DNA of 64,000 bases from Roseburia hominis A2-183. Lineage in GTDB: Bacteria; Bacillota; Clostridia; Lachnospirales; Lachnospiraceae. The notes under the pieces are model-generated. The model saw only the letters and a program-made list of their open reading frames with translations, had not been told where the DNA came from and searched no databases. The stretch spans positions 1,099,501 to 1,163,500 of the forward strand of contig NC_015977.1 of assembly GCF_000225345.1 (NCBI RefSeq), read 5' to 3'. The first letter of the stretch is position 1, and each line of letters begins with the position of its first letter. The position numbers and the translations under genes were made by a program. Shown here piece by piece: positions 7,709 to 15,815 of this stretch.

Positions 7709-8026
7709 TTGAATTATAAAGTTGTCCAGACAGAAACTGCAGATGCTCAGATCCGAAAGATTATTTTGTATGTAGCAGAAAACTTTGGAAGGGAAGTTGC
7801 ACTTGAAAAACTTGAAGAATTAGAACGGAATCTTCTTGACTTAGGCAAGTATCCGCAAAAATGTGTAGAACTTCGTTATCTGGTGCTTAAAAGACAGGGG
7901 TATAAAGTACTGGTACTTGAGAAAAATCTTGTGTTTTACAAGATAAATGAGGAGAAGCAGGAAGCTATTATTTATGCTGTCGTAGACCATAGACCGGATT
8001 ATTTGAACATCATCCGGGGATTGTAA
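7709..8026 (+). CDS. RelE/ParE-superfamily toxin, apparently without intact antitoxin
   Basis: A 105-residue protein of the RelE/ParE superfamily: YKVVQTETADAQIRKIILYV, two helices, then QGYKVLVLEKNLVFYKINEE and AIIYAVVDHRPDY, the usual C-terminal sheet. It starts with TTG after GGGAGGG. Upstream only a C-terminal antitoxin-like remnant is visible, so either the toxin is inactive, is weakly translated from TTG, or is countered from elsewhere (for example the complete pair 0.9 kb upstream, though the two toxins differ clearly). No terminator directly follows. Confidence 0.82.
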   Translation: MNYKVVQTETADAQIRKIILYVAENFGREVALEKLEELERNLLDLGKYPQKCVELRYLVLKRQGYKVLVLEKNLVFYKINEEKQEAIIYAVVDHRPDYLNIIRGL

Positions 8027-8341
8027 GATACAGTATAATATTTTACAAAGAGAAAGTGAGAAATATTTCCGGTTCTGGGTTGGAGCAAGCGCGGTTCCTA
8101 TGCCAAGAATCTCTTCCATGGATACGCCTGAGCGTTCTGAAAAATGAAATAACATTGCAAACGAGCCCCTGTTAGTGTATAATAATCGTGCTAATTTGGG
8201 GCTCTTAGAATAGCGCCATAAGACAGCTGCGAGGAGCGTTGGCCCGCCGAAGCACAGGACGGATTTTGGGAGAACGGCGCAGCGGTCAAAGCGGTATACA
8301 GCAAAAAGCCCGTAAAAAGGAAATAAAGGAGATAGATATAT
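8027..8341 (+). other. intergenic region and leader of ychF
   Basis: This holds a good promoter (8155-8183) and an untranslated leader of about 150 nt. The leader has a 6-bp closing helix GCTGCG (8226-8231) with CGCAGC (8278-8283) and GC-rich sequence between, so it may be structured. It matches no riboswitch that can be recognised by eye. No gene is seen. Confidence 0.45.
8155..8183 (+). promoter_or_regulatory. sigma-A-type promoter of ychF
   Basis: TTGCAA (8155-8160) and TATAAT (8178-8183) with a 17-bp spacer lie about 160 bp before ychF. Confidence 0.65.
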
Positions 8342-9442
8342 ATGAAACTAGGCATCGTCGGACTTCCAAATGTCGGAAAGTCTACATTATTTAATTCACT
8401 GACCAAAGCAGGAGCGCTGTCTGCAAACTATCCATTTGCAACCATCGATCCGAATATCGGTATCGTTTCTGTGCCGGATGAGAGAATCGTAAAGCTCGGT
8501 GAGCTTTATCATACCAAGAAGGTAACACCTGCAACGATCGAATTTGTGGATATCGCAGGTCTTGTGAAGGGAGCAAGCAAGGGCGAGGGACTTGGCAACC
8601 AGTTCCTTGCAAATATCCGAGAGGTAGACGCGATCGTTCATGTGGTGCGCTGTTTTGAAGATACCAACATCATCCATGTAGACGGATCGATCGATCCGGC
8701 AAGAGATATTGAGACCATCAATTTGGAGCTGATCTTTTCTGATATTGAGATCCTTGACAGAAGAATCGCAAAGATTGCAAAGCAGGCGAGAATGGATAAG
8801 ACTCTTGCAAAGGAACTCGAACTTGTAGAGGCGGTCAAGGCACATCTTGAGGACGGCAAGATGGCAAGATCCTTTGAGGTGCCGGATGACGAGGATGCAC
8901 AGATCTGGTTCAAGGGATACAATCTTTTGACGGCAAAGCCTACGATCTATGCAGCGAATGTCGCCGAAGATGACCTCGCAGATGACGGCGCATCAAACCC
9001 ACATGTCGCAAAAGTAAGAGAGATGGCAACAGAAGAGGGCGCAAAGGTATTCGTCATCTGTGCGCAGATCGAGCAGGAACTGGCAGAACTTTCGGAGGAA
9101 GAGAAGAAGGAATACTTAGACGATCTCGGCGTGGAATCCAGCGGACTGGACAAGCTGGTGGCTGCAAGCTACAGTATTCTCGGTCTGATCAGCTTTTTGA
9201 CGGCAGGCGAGGACGAGTGCCGTGCATGGACAATCAAGAAGGGAACCAAGGCACCGCAGGCAGCCGGCAAGATTCATACGGACTTTGAGAGAGGCTTTAT
9301 CAAGGCGGAGGTTGTCAACTACCAGGATCTTCTGGACAACGGAAGTCTCGCTGCAGCGCGTGAAAAAGGCATTGTTGGAATGGAAGGCAAGGATTATGTG
9401 GTGAAGGACGGAGATGTGATCCTGTTCCGCTTTAATGTATAA
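8342..9442 (+). CDS. ychF: Obg-family ATPase YchF
   Basis: A 366-residue YchF/OLA1 protein of full length. The nucleotide site GLPNVGKST (residues 6-14) opens the protein and [19 protein letters not shown] is the G3 region; an antiparallel coiled coil follows (about 130-195), and the C-terminal TGS domain begins at [14 protein letters not shown] and ends [11 protein letters not shown]. Despite the G-protein fold, family members prefer ATP and associate with ribosomes and redox stress responses. It has its own promoter, and a hairpin at its 3' side (9463-9519) can end the transcript while overlapping the next gene start. Confidence 0.97.
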   Translation: MKLGIVGLPNVGKSTLFNSLTKAGALSANYPFATIDPNIGIVSVPDERIVKLGELYHTKKVTPATIEFVDIAGLVKGASKGEGLGNQFLANIREVDAIVHVVRCFEDTNIIHVDGSIDPARDIETINLELIFSDIEILDRRIAKIAKQARMDKTLAKELELVEAVKAHLEDGKMARSFEVPDDEDAQIWFKGYNLLTAKPTIYAANVAEDDLADDGASNPHVAKVREMATEEGAKVFVICAQIEQELAELSEEEKKEYLDDLGVESSGLDKLVAASYSILGLISFLTAGEDECRAWTIKKGTKAPQAAGKIHTDFERGFIKAEVVNYQDLLDNGSLAAAREKGIVGMEGKDYVVKDGDVILFRFNV

Positions 9443-9462
9443 TTTCAGACAAACATGATTAT

Positions 9463-9519
9463 GAAAAAAGACGCATATACTTATCCGAGGAAGCAAACGG
9501 GGGAGTATATGCGTTTTTG
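9463..9519 (+). terminator. terminator-like hairpin overlapping the next start codon
   Basis: An 11-bp perfect stem ACGCATATACT (9471-9481) with AGTATATGCGT (9504-9514) is preceded by an A-run and followed by TTTT. The loop carries the purine-rich ribosome site of the YmxH-like gene and the right arm contains its ATG (9509). The element can thus act as terminator of ychF and as a translation lock for the next gene. Confidence 0.75.
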
Positions 9520-9766
9520 CGATTTGGCGAGGAAAGAGGTCATCAACGTAAATGACTGTAAGTGCCTGGGAAATGTGCGGGATCTGGATTTTGACGAGTG
9601 CGACGGATGCATCAAGGCGCTGATTGTGCCGGGACCGGCAAAGTGGATGGGCTGCATGGGAAGGGAGTTTGAAGTGTTTATTCCGTGGTGCAGGATTGTA
9701 AAAATCGGACCGGACATTATTCTTGTGGACATTGATGAGAAAGAGGCAAAACATAAGGTAAAATAG
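9509..9766 (+). CDS. YlmC/YmxH-family PRC-barrel protein
   Basis: An 85-residue PRC-barrel protein of the YlmC/YmxH family, small conserved proteins of spore-forming Firmicutes. The pattern MRFCDLARKEVINV, CLGNVRDLDFDECDG, AKWMGC and the closing IKIGPDIILVDI-type strand are typical (here VKIGPDIILVDI). An upstream in-frame ATG at 9455 exists, but GGGGGAG directly before 9509 favours the shorter form, which also matches family length. Sporulation involvement is known only by association. The start codon lies inside a hairpin that doubles as a terminator of ychF, suggesting conditional translation. Confidence 0.85.
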   Translation: MRFCDLARKEVINVNDCKCLGNVRDLDFDECDGCIKALIVPGPAKWMGCMGREFEVFIPWCRIVKIGPDIILVDIDEKEAKHKVK

Positions 9767-9858
9767 GCGTAGGGGACAATAAAACAGAAAGTTTGTACAA
9801 AAAATTACAATTTCGTGAAAATACATAAAAAACTGGTCATATAATCGTGTAAATTTCA

Positions 9859-9887
9859 TTGACAAGCAACAAATGTATAGATATACT
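9859..9887 (+). promoter_or_regulatory. sigma-A-type promoter of nrdR
   Basis: TTGACA (9859-9864) and TATACT (9882-9887) are spaced by 17 bp, about 37 bp before the nrdR ATG. A NrdR-box-like sequence follows at once. Confidence 0.75.
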
Positions 9888-9888
9888 A

Positions 9889-9898
9889 CAATATATAG
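9889..9898 (+). promoter_or_regulatory. NrdR-box-like operator
   Basis: CAATATATAG matches the core of the described NrdR box (CWATATATWG) and lies just after the -10 element of nrdR. Autoregulation is inferred. The outer bases of the box match poorly, and no second box at the usual distance is evident. Confidence 0.5.
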
Positions 9899-9923
9899 GC
9901 AAAATTGCCCATGGAGGTAGCAA

Positions 9924-10376
9924 ATGAAGTGTCCATTTTGCAGCAGTGAAAATACACGAGTGATCGATTCCAGACCGGCAGATGACAACAATTCCATCCG
10001 CCGCCGCAGACTTTGCGATGATTGCGGAAAGCGCTTTACCACCTATGAGAAAGTGGAGACCATTCCGCTGATTGTGATTAAGAAAGACAACACCAGAGAG
10101 CAGTATGACCGTTCCAAGATCGAGGGTGGTGTGCTGCGCGCCTGCCATAAGCGGCCAATCTCGGTCAATCAGATTAACCAGCTTGTGGATGAAGTGGAGA
10201 CGGAGATCTTTAACCGCGAGGAAAAGGAGATTCCGAGTTCCCTGATCGGCGAGCTTGTGATGGATAAGCTTAAGGATCTTGAGGCGGTTGCCTATGTCCG
10301 TTTCGCGTCGGTGTACCGTGAGTTCAAGGACGTCAACACGTTTATGAGCGAGCTGAAAAAAATGCTCGACAAATAA
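9924..10376 (+). CDS. nrdR: ribonucleotide reductase regulator NrdR
   Basis: A 150-residue NrdR of standard length. The N-terminal zinc ribbon uses CPFC (3-6) and CDDC (31-34), followed by RFTTYEKVE, and an ATP-cone domain fills about 45-135 (VIKKDNTREQYDRSKIEGG). It senses ATP/dATP and represses ribonucleotide reductase genes by binding NrdR boxes. A box-like sequence lies in its own promoter. The ATG follows ATGGAGGTAGCAA. No reductase genes are in the window, so its targets are elsewhere. Confidence 0.97.
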   Translation: MKCPFCSSENTRVIDSRPADDNNSIRRRRLCDDCGKRFTTYEKVETIPLIVIKKDNTREQYDRSKIEGGVLRACHKRPISVNQINQLVDEVETEIFNREEKEIPSSLIGELVMDKLKDLEAVAYVRFASVYREFKDVNTFMSELKKMLDK

Positions 10377-10464
10377 GAAAAGAAGGTAAAGTTTCTGTTT
10401 TTATTTGTCGATATAATAAAAAGTTATAGTAATATTTTTTTCTGGTTACAATGGAGAGTTTCTA

Positions 10465-10848
10465 ATGAATTTGTCAGGAATCCGCATCAGTGCGGGATTT
10501 TATGATTACAACTCCATAGAGAATCAAACTGTTACCGTGGGATCGGAACTGCCGGCAGAACTTCCGCAGAGCGTAACAGGGCAGGCGCCGTCCACAGAGG
10601 AGTATACTGCGCCTGCAGCCATCAGGAAGAGCGGACCGGATCAGGGAGCCATCGATTACGCAAACAGCTACCAGCCGGATGCGGTCTACGAGCTGAAGGG
10701 CGTGGACAGCGACATTGCCAGACTGGATGTTGAGCGCGCCATTTCGGATATGCGTAAGGATCAGGTACTCGAGCAGTATCAGTTTTTTGTAGGAACGAAT
10801 CCTGACGAGGTACAGCCGGTCAGACCGGATGAGAATTTTATACTATAG
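10465..10848 (+). CDS. hypothetical protein, about 127 residues
   Basis: This protein is not recognised with certainty. It is acidic and soluble, with no signal peptide or membrane segment. The N-terminal 60 residues look disordered and rich in P, S, T and Q. The second half, from AIDYANSYQPDAVYELKGVDSDIARLD to a helix ending RKDQVLEQYQFFVG, is likely folded. The position after nrdR and before a strong terminator suggests a single transcript. Codon use resembles the neighbours and a GGAGAGTTTCTA site precedes the ATG, so it is probably a true gene. A link to surface or flagellar regulation would be guesswork. Confidence 0.7.
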   Translation: MNLSGIRISAGFYDYNSIENQTVTVGSELPAELPQSVTGQAPSTEEYTAPAAIRKSGPDQGAIDYANSYQPDAVYELKGVDSDIARLDVERAISDMRKDQVLEQYQFFVGTNPDEVQPVRPDENFIL

Positions 10849-10863
10849 AATCATGAGCGGATG

Positions 10864-10897
10864 AGGACTGTATACACATGTGTATGCAGTCTTTTTT
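10864..10897 (+). terminator. intrinsic terminator
   Basis: GACTG-TATACACATGTGTAT-GCAGTC forms a nearly perfect palindrome followed by six T. The T-run also begins the dispersed repeat at 10897. Confidence 0.85.
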
Positions 10898-10952
10898 GTG
10901 TAATAGGAAACTTCGTTCCTATTACACAAAAACGCTCTGCGGGGATGCGCAC
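10897..10952 (+). repeat. dispersed hairpin repeat, copy 1
   Basis: A 13-bp perfect inverted repeat TGTGTAATAGGAA (10897-10909) with TTCCTATTACACA (10916-10928) continues as AAAACGCTCTGCGGGGATGC. A second copy with the same layout lies at 56183-56232. Both start at the T-run of a terminator. Confidence 0.8.
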
Positions 10953-11088
10953 CTCGCGGTGAGGTAAATAATGCTCTGAGAAAAACGAACAACGCGAATT
11001 GGAAATTCCGGGTGGATATTTTGGTAGAAATGTAGTAATCTATGTAAGGATGCGCACTAAGTGAGATGAGTAAAGGAGCAAAAGGGCA

Positions 11089-11613
11089 ATGCTGGAACGG
11101 TTTTACCCGGGAGAATACGTAGATTCTACCTATGAGATCGATTTTGACCACCTTTATGAGGATGGATATCGAGGCGTTATTTTTGATATTGATAATACGC
11201 TGGTGCCGCACGGAGCGCCGGCGGACGAGCGGGCGTGCGCGCTTTTTGCACATTTGAAGGAGCTGGGATATCATTGCATGCTGCTGTCGAACAATAAGGA
11301 ACCGCGCGTGAAAATGTTCAATGACGCGGTGCAGGTTTCTTATATCTACAAGGCAGGAAAGCCGAATCCGGCGAATTACAGAAAAGCGATGGAACAGATG
11401 GGAACGGATGAGAAAAACACATTGTTTGTGGGAGATCAGATTTTTACGGATGTCTATGGCGCCAACCGCACGGGAATCCGCACGATTCTGGTAAAGCCGA
11501 TCCATCCGAAGGAGGAGATCCAGATTGTCTTAAAGCGCTATCTGGAAAAGATCGTCCTCTTTTTCTATCGGAGAAAATGCCAAAAGCAGCAGAGCGCAGC
11601 GCAGAAGCGATAA
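11089..11613 (+). CDS. YqeG-family HAD phosphatase
   Basis: A 174-residue HAD superfamily IIIA phosphatase of the YqeG family. Motif I is VIFDIDNTLVPHG (nucleophile D33, acid D35), motif II LLSNN, motif III lysine in KAGKPNP and motif IV VGDQIFTDVYGAN. In Firmicutes yqeG often stands in a conserved cluster with GTPase and nicotinate genes; here it precedes rpiB. The yeast relative is a phosphatidylglycerolphosphate phosphatase, but the bacterial substrate is not settled. The C-terminus is basic and rich in K, R, Q. The ATG has an AAAGGAGC site at normal distance. Confidence 0.9.
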   Translation: MLERFYPGEYVDSTYEIDFDHLYEDGYRGVIFDIDNTLVPHGAPADERACALFAHLKELGYHCMLLSNNKEPRVKMFNDAVQVSYIYKAGKPNPANYRKAMEQMGTDEKNTLFVGDQIFTDVYGANRTGIRTILVKPIHPKEEIQIVLKRYLEKIVLFFYRRKCQKQQSAAQKR

Positions 11614-11696
11614 AAGAAGCAGTTTGTGCTGCAGAAAACAGTGGCAGCATGTGACAATGAAAAGGACGGGTGCCAAAACCCGGGATGGAGGAAAAA

Positions 11697-12143
11697 ATGA
11701 AAATAGCAATCGGAAATGATCACGCGGCAACAGAGTTAAAATTTGTCATTATGGACTATTTAAAGGAACTGGGACATGAGGTTATCAACTTTGGAACCGA
11801 CGGAACGGACAGCTGCAATTATCCGGAATACGGAGAGAAAGTCGGCAGGGCAGTTGTGGCAGGCGAGGCTGACTGCGGCGTACTGATCTGCGGAACCGGT
11901 GTGGGAATCTCCATCGCAGCCAATAAAGTCAACGGTGTGCGTGCAGCAGTGTGCTCCGACACAGCAACTGCGCGGCTGGTAAAAGAACACAACAATGCCA
12001 ACATTATTGCATTCGGTGCCAGAATCGTCGGCACAGAGCTTGCGAAAGACATCGTCAAGGCATATCTGGATGCAGAATTCCAGGGCGGAAGACACCAGAC
12101 CAGAATCGATATGATCCATGAGATTGAGAAGCGCAACGCTTAA
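11697..12143 (+). CDS. rpiB: ribose-5-phosphate isomerase B
   Basis: A 148-residue RpiB/LacAB-family isomerase. MKIAIGNDHAATELK carries the substrate aspartate-histidine pair (D8, H9), CGTGVGISIAANK is the phosphate and catalytic cysteine segment, and NIIAFGARIVG is conserved. It interconverts ribose 5-phosphate and ribulose 5-phosphate in the pentose phosphate pathway. The ATG at 11697 is preferred over upstream starts because GGATGGAGG lies just before it and the protein then has standard length. Some RpiB proteins also act on allose 6-phosphate. It lies 83 bp after the HAD gene, so they may share a transcript. Confidence 0.95.
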   Translation: MKIAIGNDHAATELKFVIMDYLKELGHEVINFGTDGTDSCNYPEYGEKVGRAVVAGEADCGVLICGTGVGISIAANKVNGVRAAVCSDTATARLVKEHNNANIIAFGARIVGTELAKDIVKAYLDAEFQGGRHQTRIDMIHEIEKRNA

Positions 12144-12223
12144 TAATACCGGGGAGATTGCGCCAGGAACAGAGCAAAAAGCGTGCAAATTCGCATGGCG
12201 CAGTGCGGTATATGAAAAAAAGC

Positions 12224-12250
12224 TTGAAATATAGCGCTGTTTATTATAAA
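12224..12250 (+). promoter_or_regulatory. possible promoter of efp
   Basis: TTGAAA (12224-12229) and TATAAA (12245-12250) have a short 15-bp spacer. Placement 53 bp before efp fits, but the spacing is not ideal. Confidence 0.4.
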
Positions 12251-12302
12251 ATAGAAAAATCAGAGAGTAAAACTCGAGCGTATTTTTAAGGAGGAAATTT
12301 AC

Positions 12303-12860
12303 ATGATTTCAGCAGGCGATTTCAGAAATGGTATTACCATTGAGTTAGAGGGTAATATCTATCAGATTATCGAATTCCAGCATGTGAAACCAGGAAAAGG
12401 TGCAGCATTTGTAAGAACTAAGTTAAAGAATATTAAGAGTGGTGGTGTGGTTGAGAAGACATTCCGTCCTACAGAGAAATGTCCGACTGCCCGCATTGAC
12501 AGAAAAGATTACACTTATCTGTATGCAGATGGTGACTTATACAACTTTATGGATGCAGAGACTTATGAGCAGATCGCACTCTCCAAAGATGACATCGGCG
12601 ATGCGCTGAAGTTCGTGAAGGAGAACGAGATGGTGAAGATGTGCTCTCACAACGGAAGCGTATTCGCAGTAGAGCCGCCTCTGTTCGTAGAGCTTCAGAT
12701 CACTGAGACTGAGCCGGGCTTCAAGGGTGATACCGCTACTGGTGCAACCAAGCCGGCAATCGTCGAGACAGGAGCTACCGTATATGTACCTCTGTTCGTA
12801 GAGCAGGGCGATGTGATCAAGATCGACACACGTACAGGTGAGTATCTGTCCAGAGTATAA
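12303..12860 (+). CDS. efp: elongation factor P
   Basis: A 185-residue EF-P with three beta-barrel domains. The tip loop [12 protein letters not shown] contains the lysine (K32) that some bacteria modify to help the ribosome pass polyproline stretches. The closing part [11 protein letters not shown] is the standard C-terminal signature region. The ATG follows AAGGAGG. No modification enzymes of the EpmA/B or EarP type are nearby; Firmicute EF-P may use other or no modification. A bidirectional terminator separates it from the convergent flippase gene. Confidence 0.98.
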   Translation: MISAGDFRNGITIELEGNIYQIIEFQHVKPGKGAAFVRTKLKNIKSGGVVEKTFRPTEKCPTARIDRKDYTYLYADGDLYNFMDAETYEQIALSKDDIGDALKFVKENEMVKMCSHNGSVFAVEPPLFVELQITETEPGFKGDTATGATKPAIVETGATVYVPLFVEQGDVIKIDTRTGEYLSRV

Positions 12861-12893
12861 TTTGAGATCAGATTTAGCACTTTTAATGAGAAT

Positions 12894-12936
12894 AAAAATA
12901 CCGGTAAACCGTAATCTGGCTTGCCGGTATTTTTTG
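12894..12936. terminator. bidirectional terminator between efp and flippase gene
   Basis: A 14-bp stem (AAAAATACCGGTAA with TTGCCGGTATTTTT) with a 13-nt loop has A-run and T-run on its two sides, so it can stop transcripts from both convergent genes. Confidence 0.88.
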
Positions 12937-12942
12937 TGCATA

Positions 12943-14310
12943 TTATTTTGCGGATGCAGAGCGGGAAGTGGGATGTGTCTGGCGCAGCAGAATTCCGATG
13001 GAGAGGAGAGCCATGACGGCCTGACTGATGAGAAGTCCACACAGATAGCCGCGGATACCGTAGACGGGGAGGGCAAACAGCACAAAGAGGATGCGGATGC
13101 CGCAGGCAATCAGATTCAGCACGAAAGTGATGCCCGGGTAGCCGAGCCCGTGCAGAATACTGCTCAGCGTCACGCCGAGGTACAGGAAAGGACAGATCCA
13201 GCCGAGCGTCCGTATAAATGTTCCGGCGAGCGCGTTCCCAAAAAGCACATTCCCGATAAAGTGACCGGTAGCAAGAAAACCCGCTGTACAAAAAAAGCCC
13301 CACAGAAGACAGACCCGGATGGTTTTTAAGACCGCGCGCCGTATGAGCGCATCGTTTCCGCCGGCTTTGGCTTCTGAGATGGCGGGCATAAGAAGTACCG
13401 AAATGGAGTTGGTGATGACGGACGGAAACATGATGACGGACATCGCCATGCCGGTTAAGATGCCGTAGACGCCAAGCGCCTCGGAAGCCGTGTAACCGAA
13501 CAGGCGCAGGCGGCTGGGAATCATGATGTTTTCAAAACTGGAAAAGAGCGTTAAAACAACCCGGTTTGCCGTGAGCGGAACCGCCATGGCAAGGAGATTG
13601 CGCGTGCCGCATTTCACGGAAAGCGCCGTGTCCGTTCCCTTCGGAAGTTTTGCGACGCTGACGGAGACGAGCGTGCTTGCCACTTCGCCCATCACAGCGC
13701 CCCACATTGTGACGGAGAGCGGAACGGCGGTCTGCTCCCGCATATGGATCTGATAGAGCAGCCAGACCGTGCCGACGCGGGCGATCTGCTCTGTGAGCTG
13801 TGTGAGAGCGGGGACGCCCGTCTTTTTCTGTCCATAGTAGCAGCCGTTGATGCAGGCGTGGATACAGCAAGGGACAAAGGAGAGGGAGATGATCTTAAGG
13901 AGCGGGATGCACCGCACATCCCCGAGCATGGAAACACCGATAAAGTCTGCGTATTTCCAGATTACAAAGCCGGTCGCGGCAGATAAAAACAGCGACAGCA
14001 GCAGGCCGATCCGAAAATAGAGCCTCGCACCCGCGGGATTGTTCTGCGCAAGCTCGGAGGAGACGAAGCGTGAGATCGCAGTCTGAATTCCGGCGGCGGT
14101 GACGGCGAAACCGAGCGCCATCACCGGGGACAGCAGCTGGTAGATCCCAAGACCTTCTGCACCAATCAGCCTTGAGAGGAATATTCTATAGAAGAAGCCG
14201 ATAATCCGTGTGAGCACACCGGCGAGTGTGAGCAGCAGTGTGCCGGTGATCAGGGAATTTTTCAGAGAATTTCCAGAAACGGAATTCCTGGGAAAATGAA
14301 TGTCTGGCAA
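12943..14310 (-). CDS. SpoVB/MurJ-type polysaccharide flippase
   Basis: A 455-residue MOP-superfamily exporter with about 14 membrane segments. The N-terminal LTRIIGFFYRIFLSRLIGAEGLGIYQL matches the SpoVB/Wzx group, whose members flip lipid-linked peptidoglycan or polysaccharide precursors. No ATG fits the family start; a TTG at 14310 with GGAG six bases upstream is chosen because the frame extending further upstream overlaps the divergent cysteine desulfurase gene. The two starts are only about 50 bp apart, so their promoters overlap. SpoVB acts in spore cortex formation in Bacillus; a vegetative MurJ-like role is equally possible. Confidence 0.88.
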   Translation of the reverse strand: MPDIHFPRNSVSGNSLKNSLITGTLLLTLAGVLTRIIGFFYRIFLSRLIGAEGLGIYQLLSPVMALGFAVTAAGIQTAISRFVSSELAQNNPAGARLYFRIGLLLSLFLSAATGFVIWKYADFIGVSMLGDVRCIPLLKIISLSFVPCCIHACINGCYYGQKKTGVPALTQLTEQIARVGTVWLLYQIHMREQTAVPLSVTMWGAVMGEVASTLVSVSVAKLPKGTDTALSVKCGTRNLLAMAVPLTANRVVLTLFSSFENIMIPSRLRLFGYTASEALGVYGILTGMAMSVIMFPSVITNSISVLLMPAISEAKAGGNDALIRRAVLKTIRVCLLWGFFCTAGFLATGHFIGNVLFGNALAGTFIRTLGWICPFLYLGVTLSSILHGLGYPGITFVLNLIACGIRILFVLFALPVYGIRGYLCGLLISQAVMALLSIGILLRQTHPTSRSASAK

Positions 14311-14363
14311 GTGTGTCTCCGGGAATTGGAATCTTTTTATTATATGTAAGGTGTGGGGGAAAA

Positions 14364-15530
14364 ATGTGCGATCAGGAATATAAAGCAGGTGTGGTCTATC
14401 TGGATAATGCTGCAACGACGCGGATGGCGGAGGAGGCCGAAGCCGCTATGCAGCCTTATCTGGTGGAAAAGTTTGGCAATGCGTCAACGGCTTACGGTTA
14501 CGGGGAGGAAGCGCAGGCGGCGATTGCCCATGCGAGAGAGGTGATTGCAGCATCACTGGATGCCAGACCGTCGGAAATCTATTTTACATCGGGCGGATCG
14601 GAGGCGGATAACTGGGCAGTTAAGGGGGTGGCGGAAGCGTATGGAAAATACGGTCGTCATATCATTACCAGCAGGATTGAACATCACGCGGTCCTAAACT
14701 CCTGCCATTATCTCGAGGAGCAGGGCTACGAGGTGACTTATCTGGACGTCGATCAAAACGGAATGATCTCGCTGGAACAGTTAGAGCATGCCGTCCGGGA
14801 GGATACGATCCTGATCTCGGTCATGTTTGGAAACAATGAGGTCGGAACGATCGAACCGGTCATGCAGATCGGAAGGTTTGCAAGAGACCATCAGATTCTG
14901 TTTCATACGGATGCGGTGCAGGCGTATGCCCAGATCCCGATCTCGATGCAGCAGTATCACATCGATCTGCTGAGTGCGAGCGCCCACAAATTTCACGGAC
15001 CGAAAGGCGTGGGATTTTTGTATGTAAGAGACAGGGTTACGATGCCTTCCTTTATCCACGGCGGTAGCCAGGAGCGTGGAAAACGCGCGGGAACGGAGAA
15101 TGTGCCGGGGATCGTCGGGATGGGGAAAGCGGTGGAACTGGCATTCTGCAATATGCGCAGAAGAATCCGCAGGGAGATGATGCTGCGCAATTATCTGATT
15201 GAAAAGATCATGCATGAGATCAAGGGGGTCCGCCTGAACGGACATCCCACGAACCGCCTGCCGGGGAATGTGAATGTGAGCTTTTCCGGCGTGGACGGTG
15301 CATCACTTCTCATTCTGCTGTATGAGGACGGAATCTGCGCCTCGGGCGGCTCCGCCTGCAACACCGGGGAGGAGCGGGTCTCCTATGTAATCGGGGCGTT
15401 GGGCGTGCCGGACGAATACGCACCGGGGACCGTGCGTATGACGTTGTCGGGAGAGACGACAAGGGAAGAGATCGACCGCGCCGTGGAGGCGCTCAAGCAG
15501 AATCTTAGGAAACTGAGAGATGAAAAATAG
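14364..15530 (+). CDS. cysteine desulfurase (NifS/IscS family)
   Basis: A 388-residue class V aminotransferase-fold desulfurase. VYLDNAATTRM opens the domain, the PLP lysine lies in SASAHKFHGPKG (K209) and the persulfide cysteine in SGGSACNTGEE (C332). It takes sulfur from cysteine for Fe-S clusters or tRNA thiolation. The loop around the cysteine differs from IscS, being nearer NifS or group I variants. The ATG after GTGGGGGAAAA is preferred to an in-frame start at 14313, which lies in the divergent promoter region. No IscU-like scaffold or ThiI gene follows, so the sulfur acceptor cannot be told. Confidence 0.93.
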   Translation: MCDQEYKAGVVYLDNAATTRMAEEAEAAMQPYLVEKFGNASTAYGYGEEAQAAIAHAREVIAASLDARPSEIYFTSGGSEADNWAVKGVAEAYGKYGRHIITSRIEHHAVLNSCHYLEEQGYEVTYLDVDQNGMISLEQLEHAVREDTILISVMFGNNEVGTIEPVMQIGRFARDHQILFHTDAVQAYAQIPISMQQYHIDLLSASAHKFHGPKGVGFLYVRDRVTMPSFIHGGSQERGKRAGTENVPGIVGMGKAVELAFCNMRRRIRREMMLRNYLIEKIMHEIKGVRLNGHPTNRLPGNVNVSFSGVDGASLLILLYEDGICASGGSACNTGEERVSYVIGALGVPDEYAPGTVRMTLSGETTREEIDRAVEALKQNLRKLRDEK

Positions 15531-15733
15531 TTTTCTCTGGGGAAAAAATATGTGAAAATATTACAAAAACGAAACGTACCTTTGCGGGAAATGAGAAAGT
15601 GTGCACAAGAATAATTATGCAGTTTGCTTTTTGAGAGAAAATCGCAAAAAGAGATTGCAAAAAACGGCAAAAATCGGGCACAGAAATGAGCAGATTGCCC
15701 GTACTTTCAAGTGGTTTACCGGTTGCGTCAAAT

Positions 15734-15762
15734 TTGACAAAGAAAAAAATTTATGCAATAAT
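15734..15762 (+). promoter_or_regulatory. sigma-A-type promoter of the HPr-like gene
   Basis: TTGACA (15734-15739) and AATAAT (15757-15762) with a 17-bp spacer lie about 55 bp before the gene. The upstream stretch 15531-15733 is AT-rich and holds no gene. Confidence 0.65.
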
Positions 15763-15815
15763 TGCGCGGAAATCAGAGAAACACGTTTGGTTTATAGTAG
15801 GAAAGGATGAATAAT

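Noticed and set aside
8191..8341. Riboswitch before ychF
   Set aside because: A closing helix is visible, but the core motifs of glycine, TPP, SAM, cobalamin, manganese and c-di-GMP riboswitches were not found; only a weak structured leader is recorded.
10843..11505. Minus-strand open frame opposite the YqeG-like gene and the dispersed repeat
   Set aside because: It is antisense to a confident gene and crosses a terminator; no family-like text.
14311..14415. Longer N-terminus for the SpoVB-like flippase
   Set aside because: It would overlap the divergent cysteine desulfurase coding region and adds a proline-rich stretch unlike the family.
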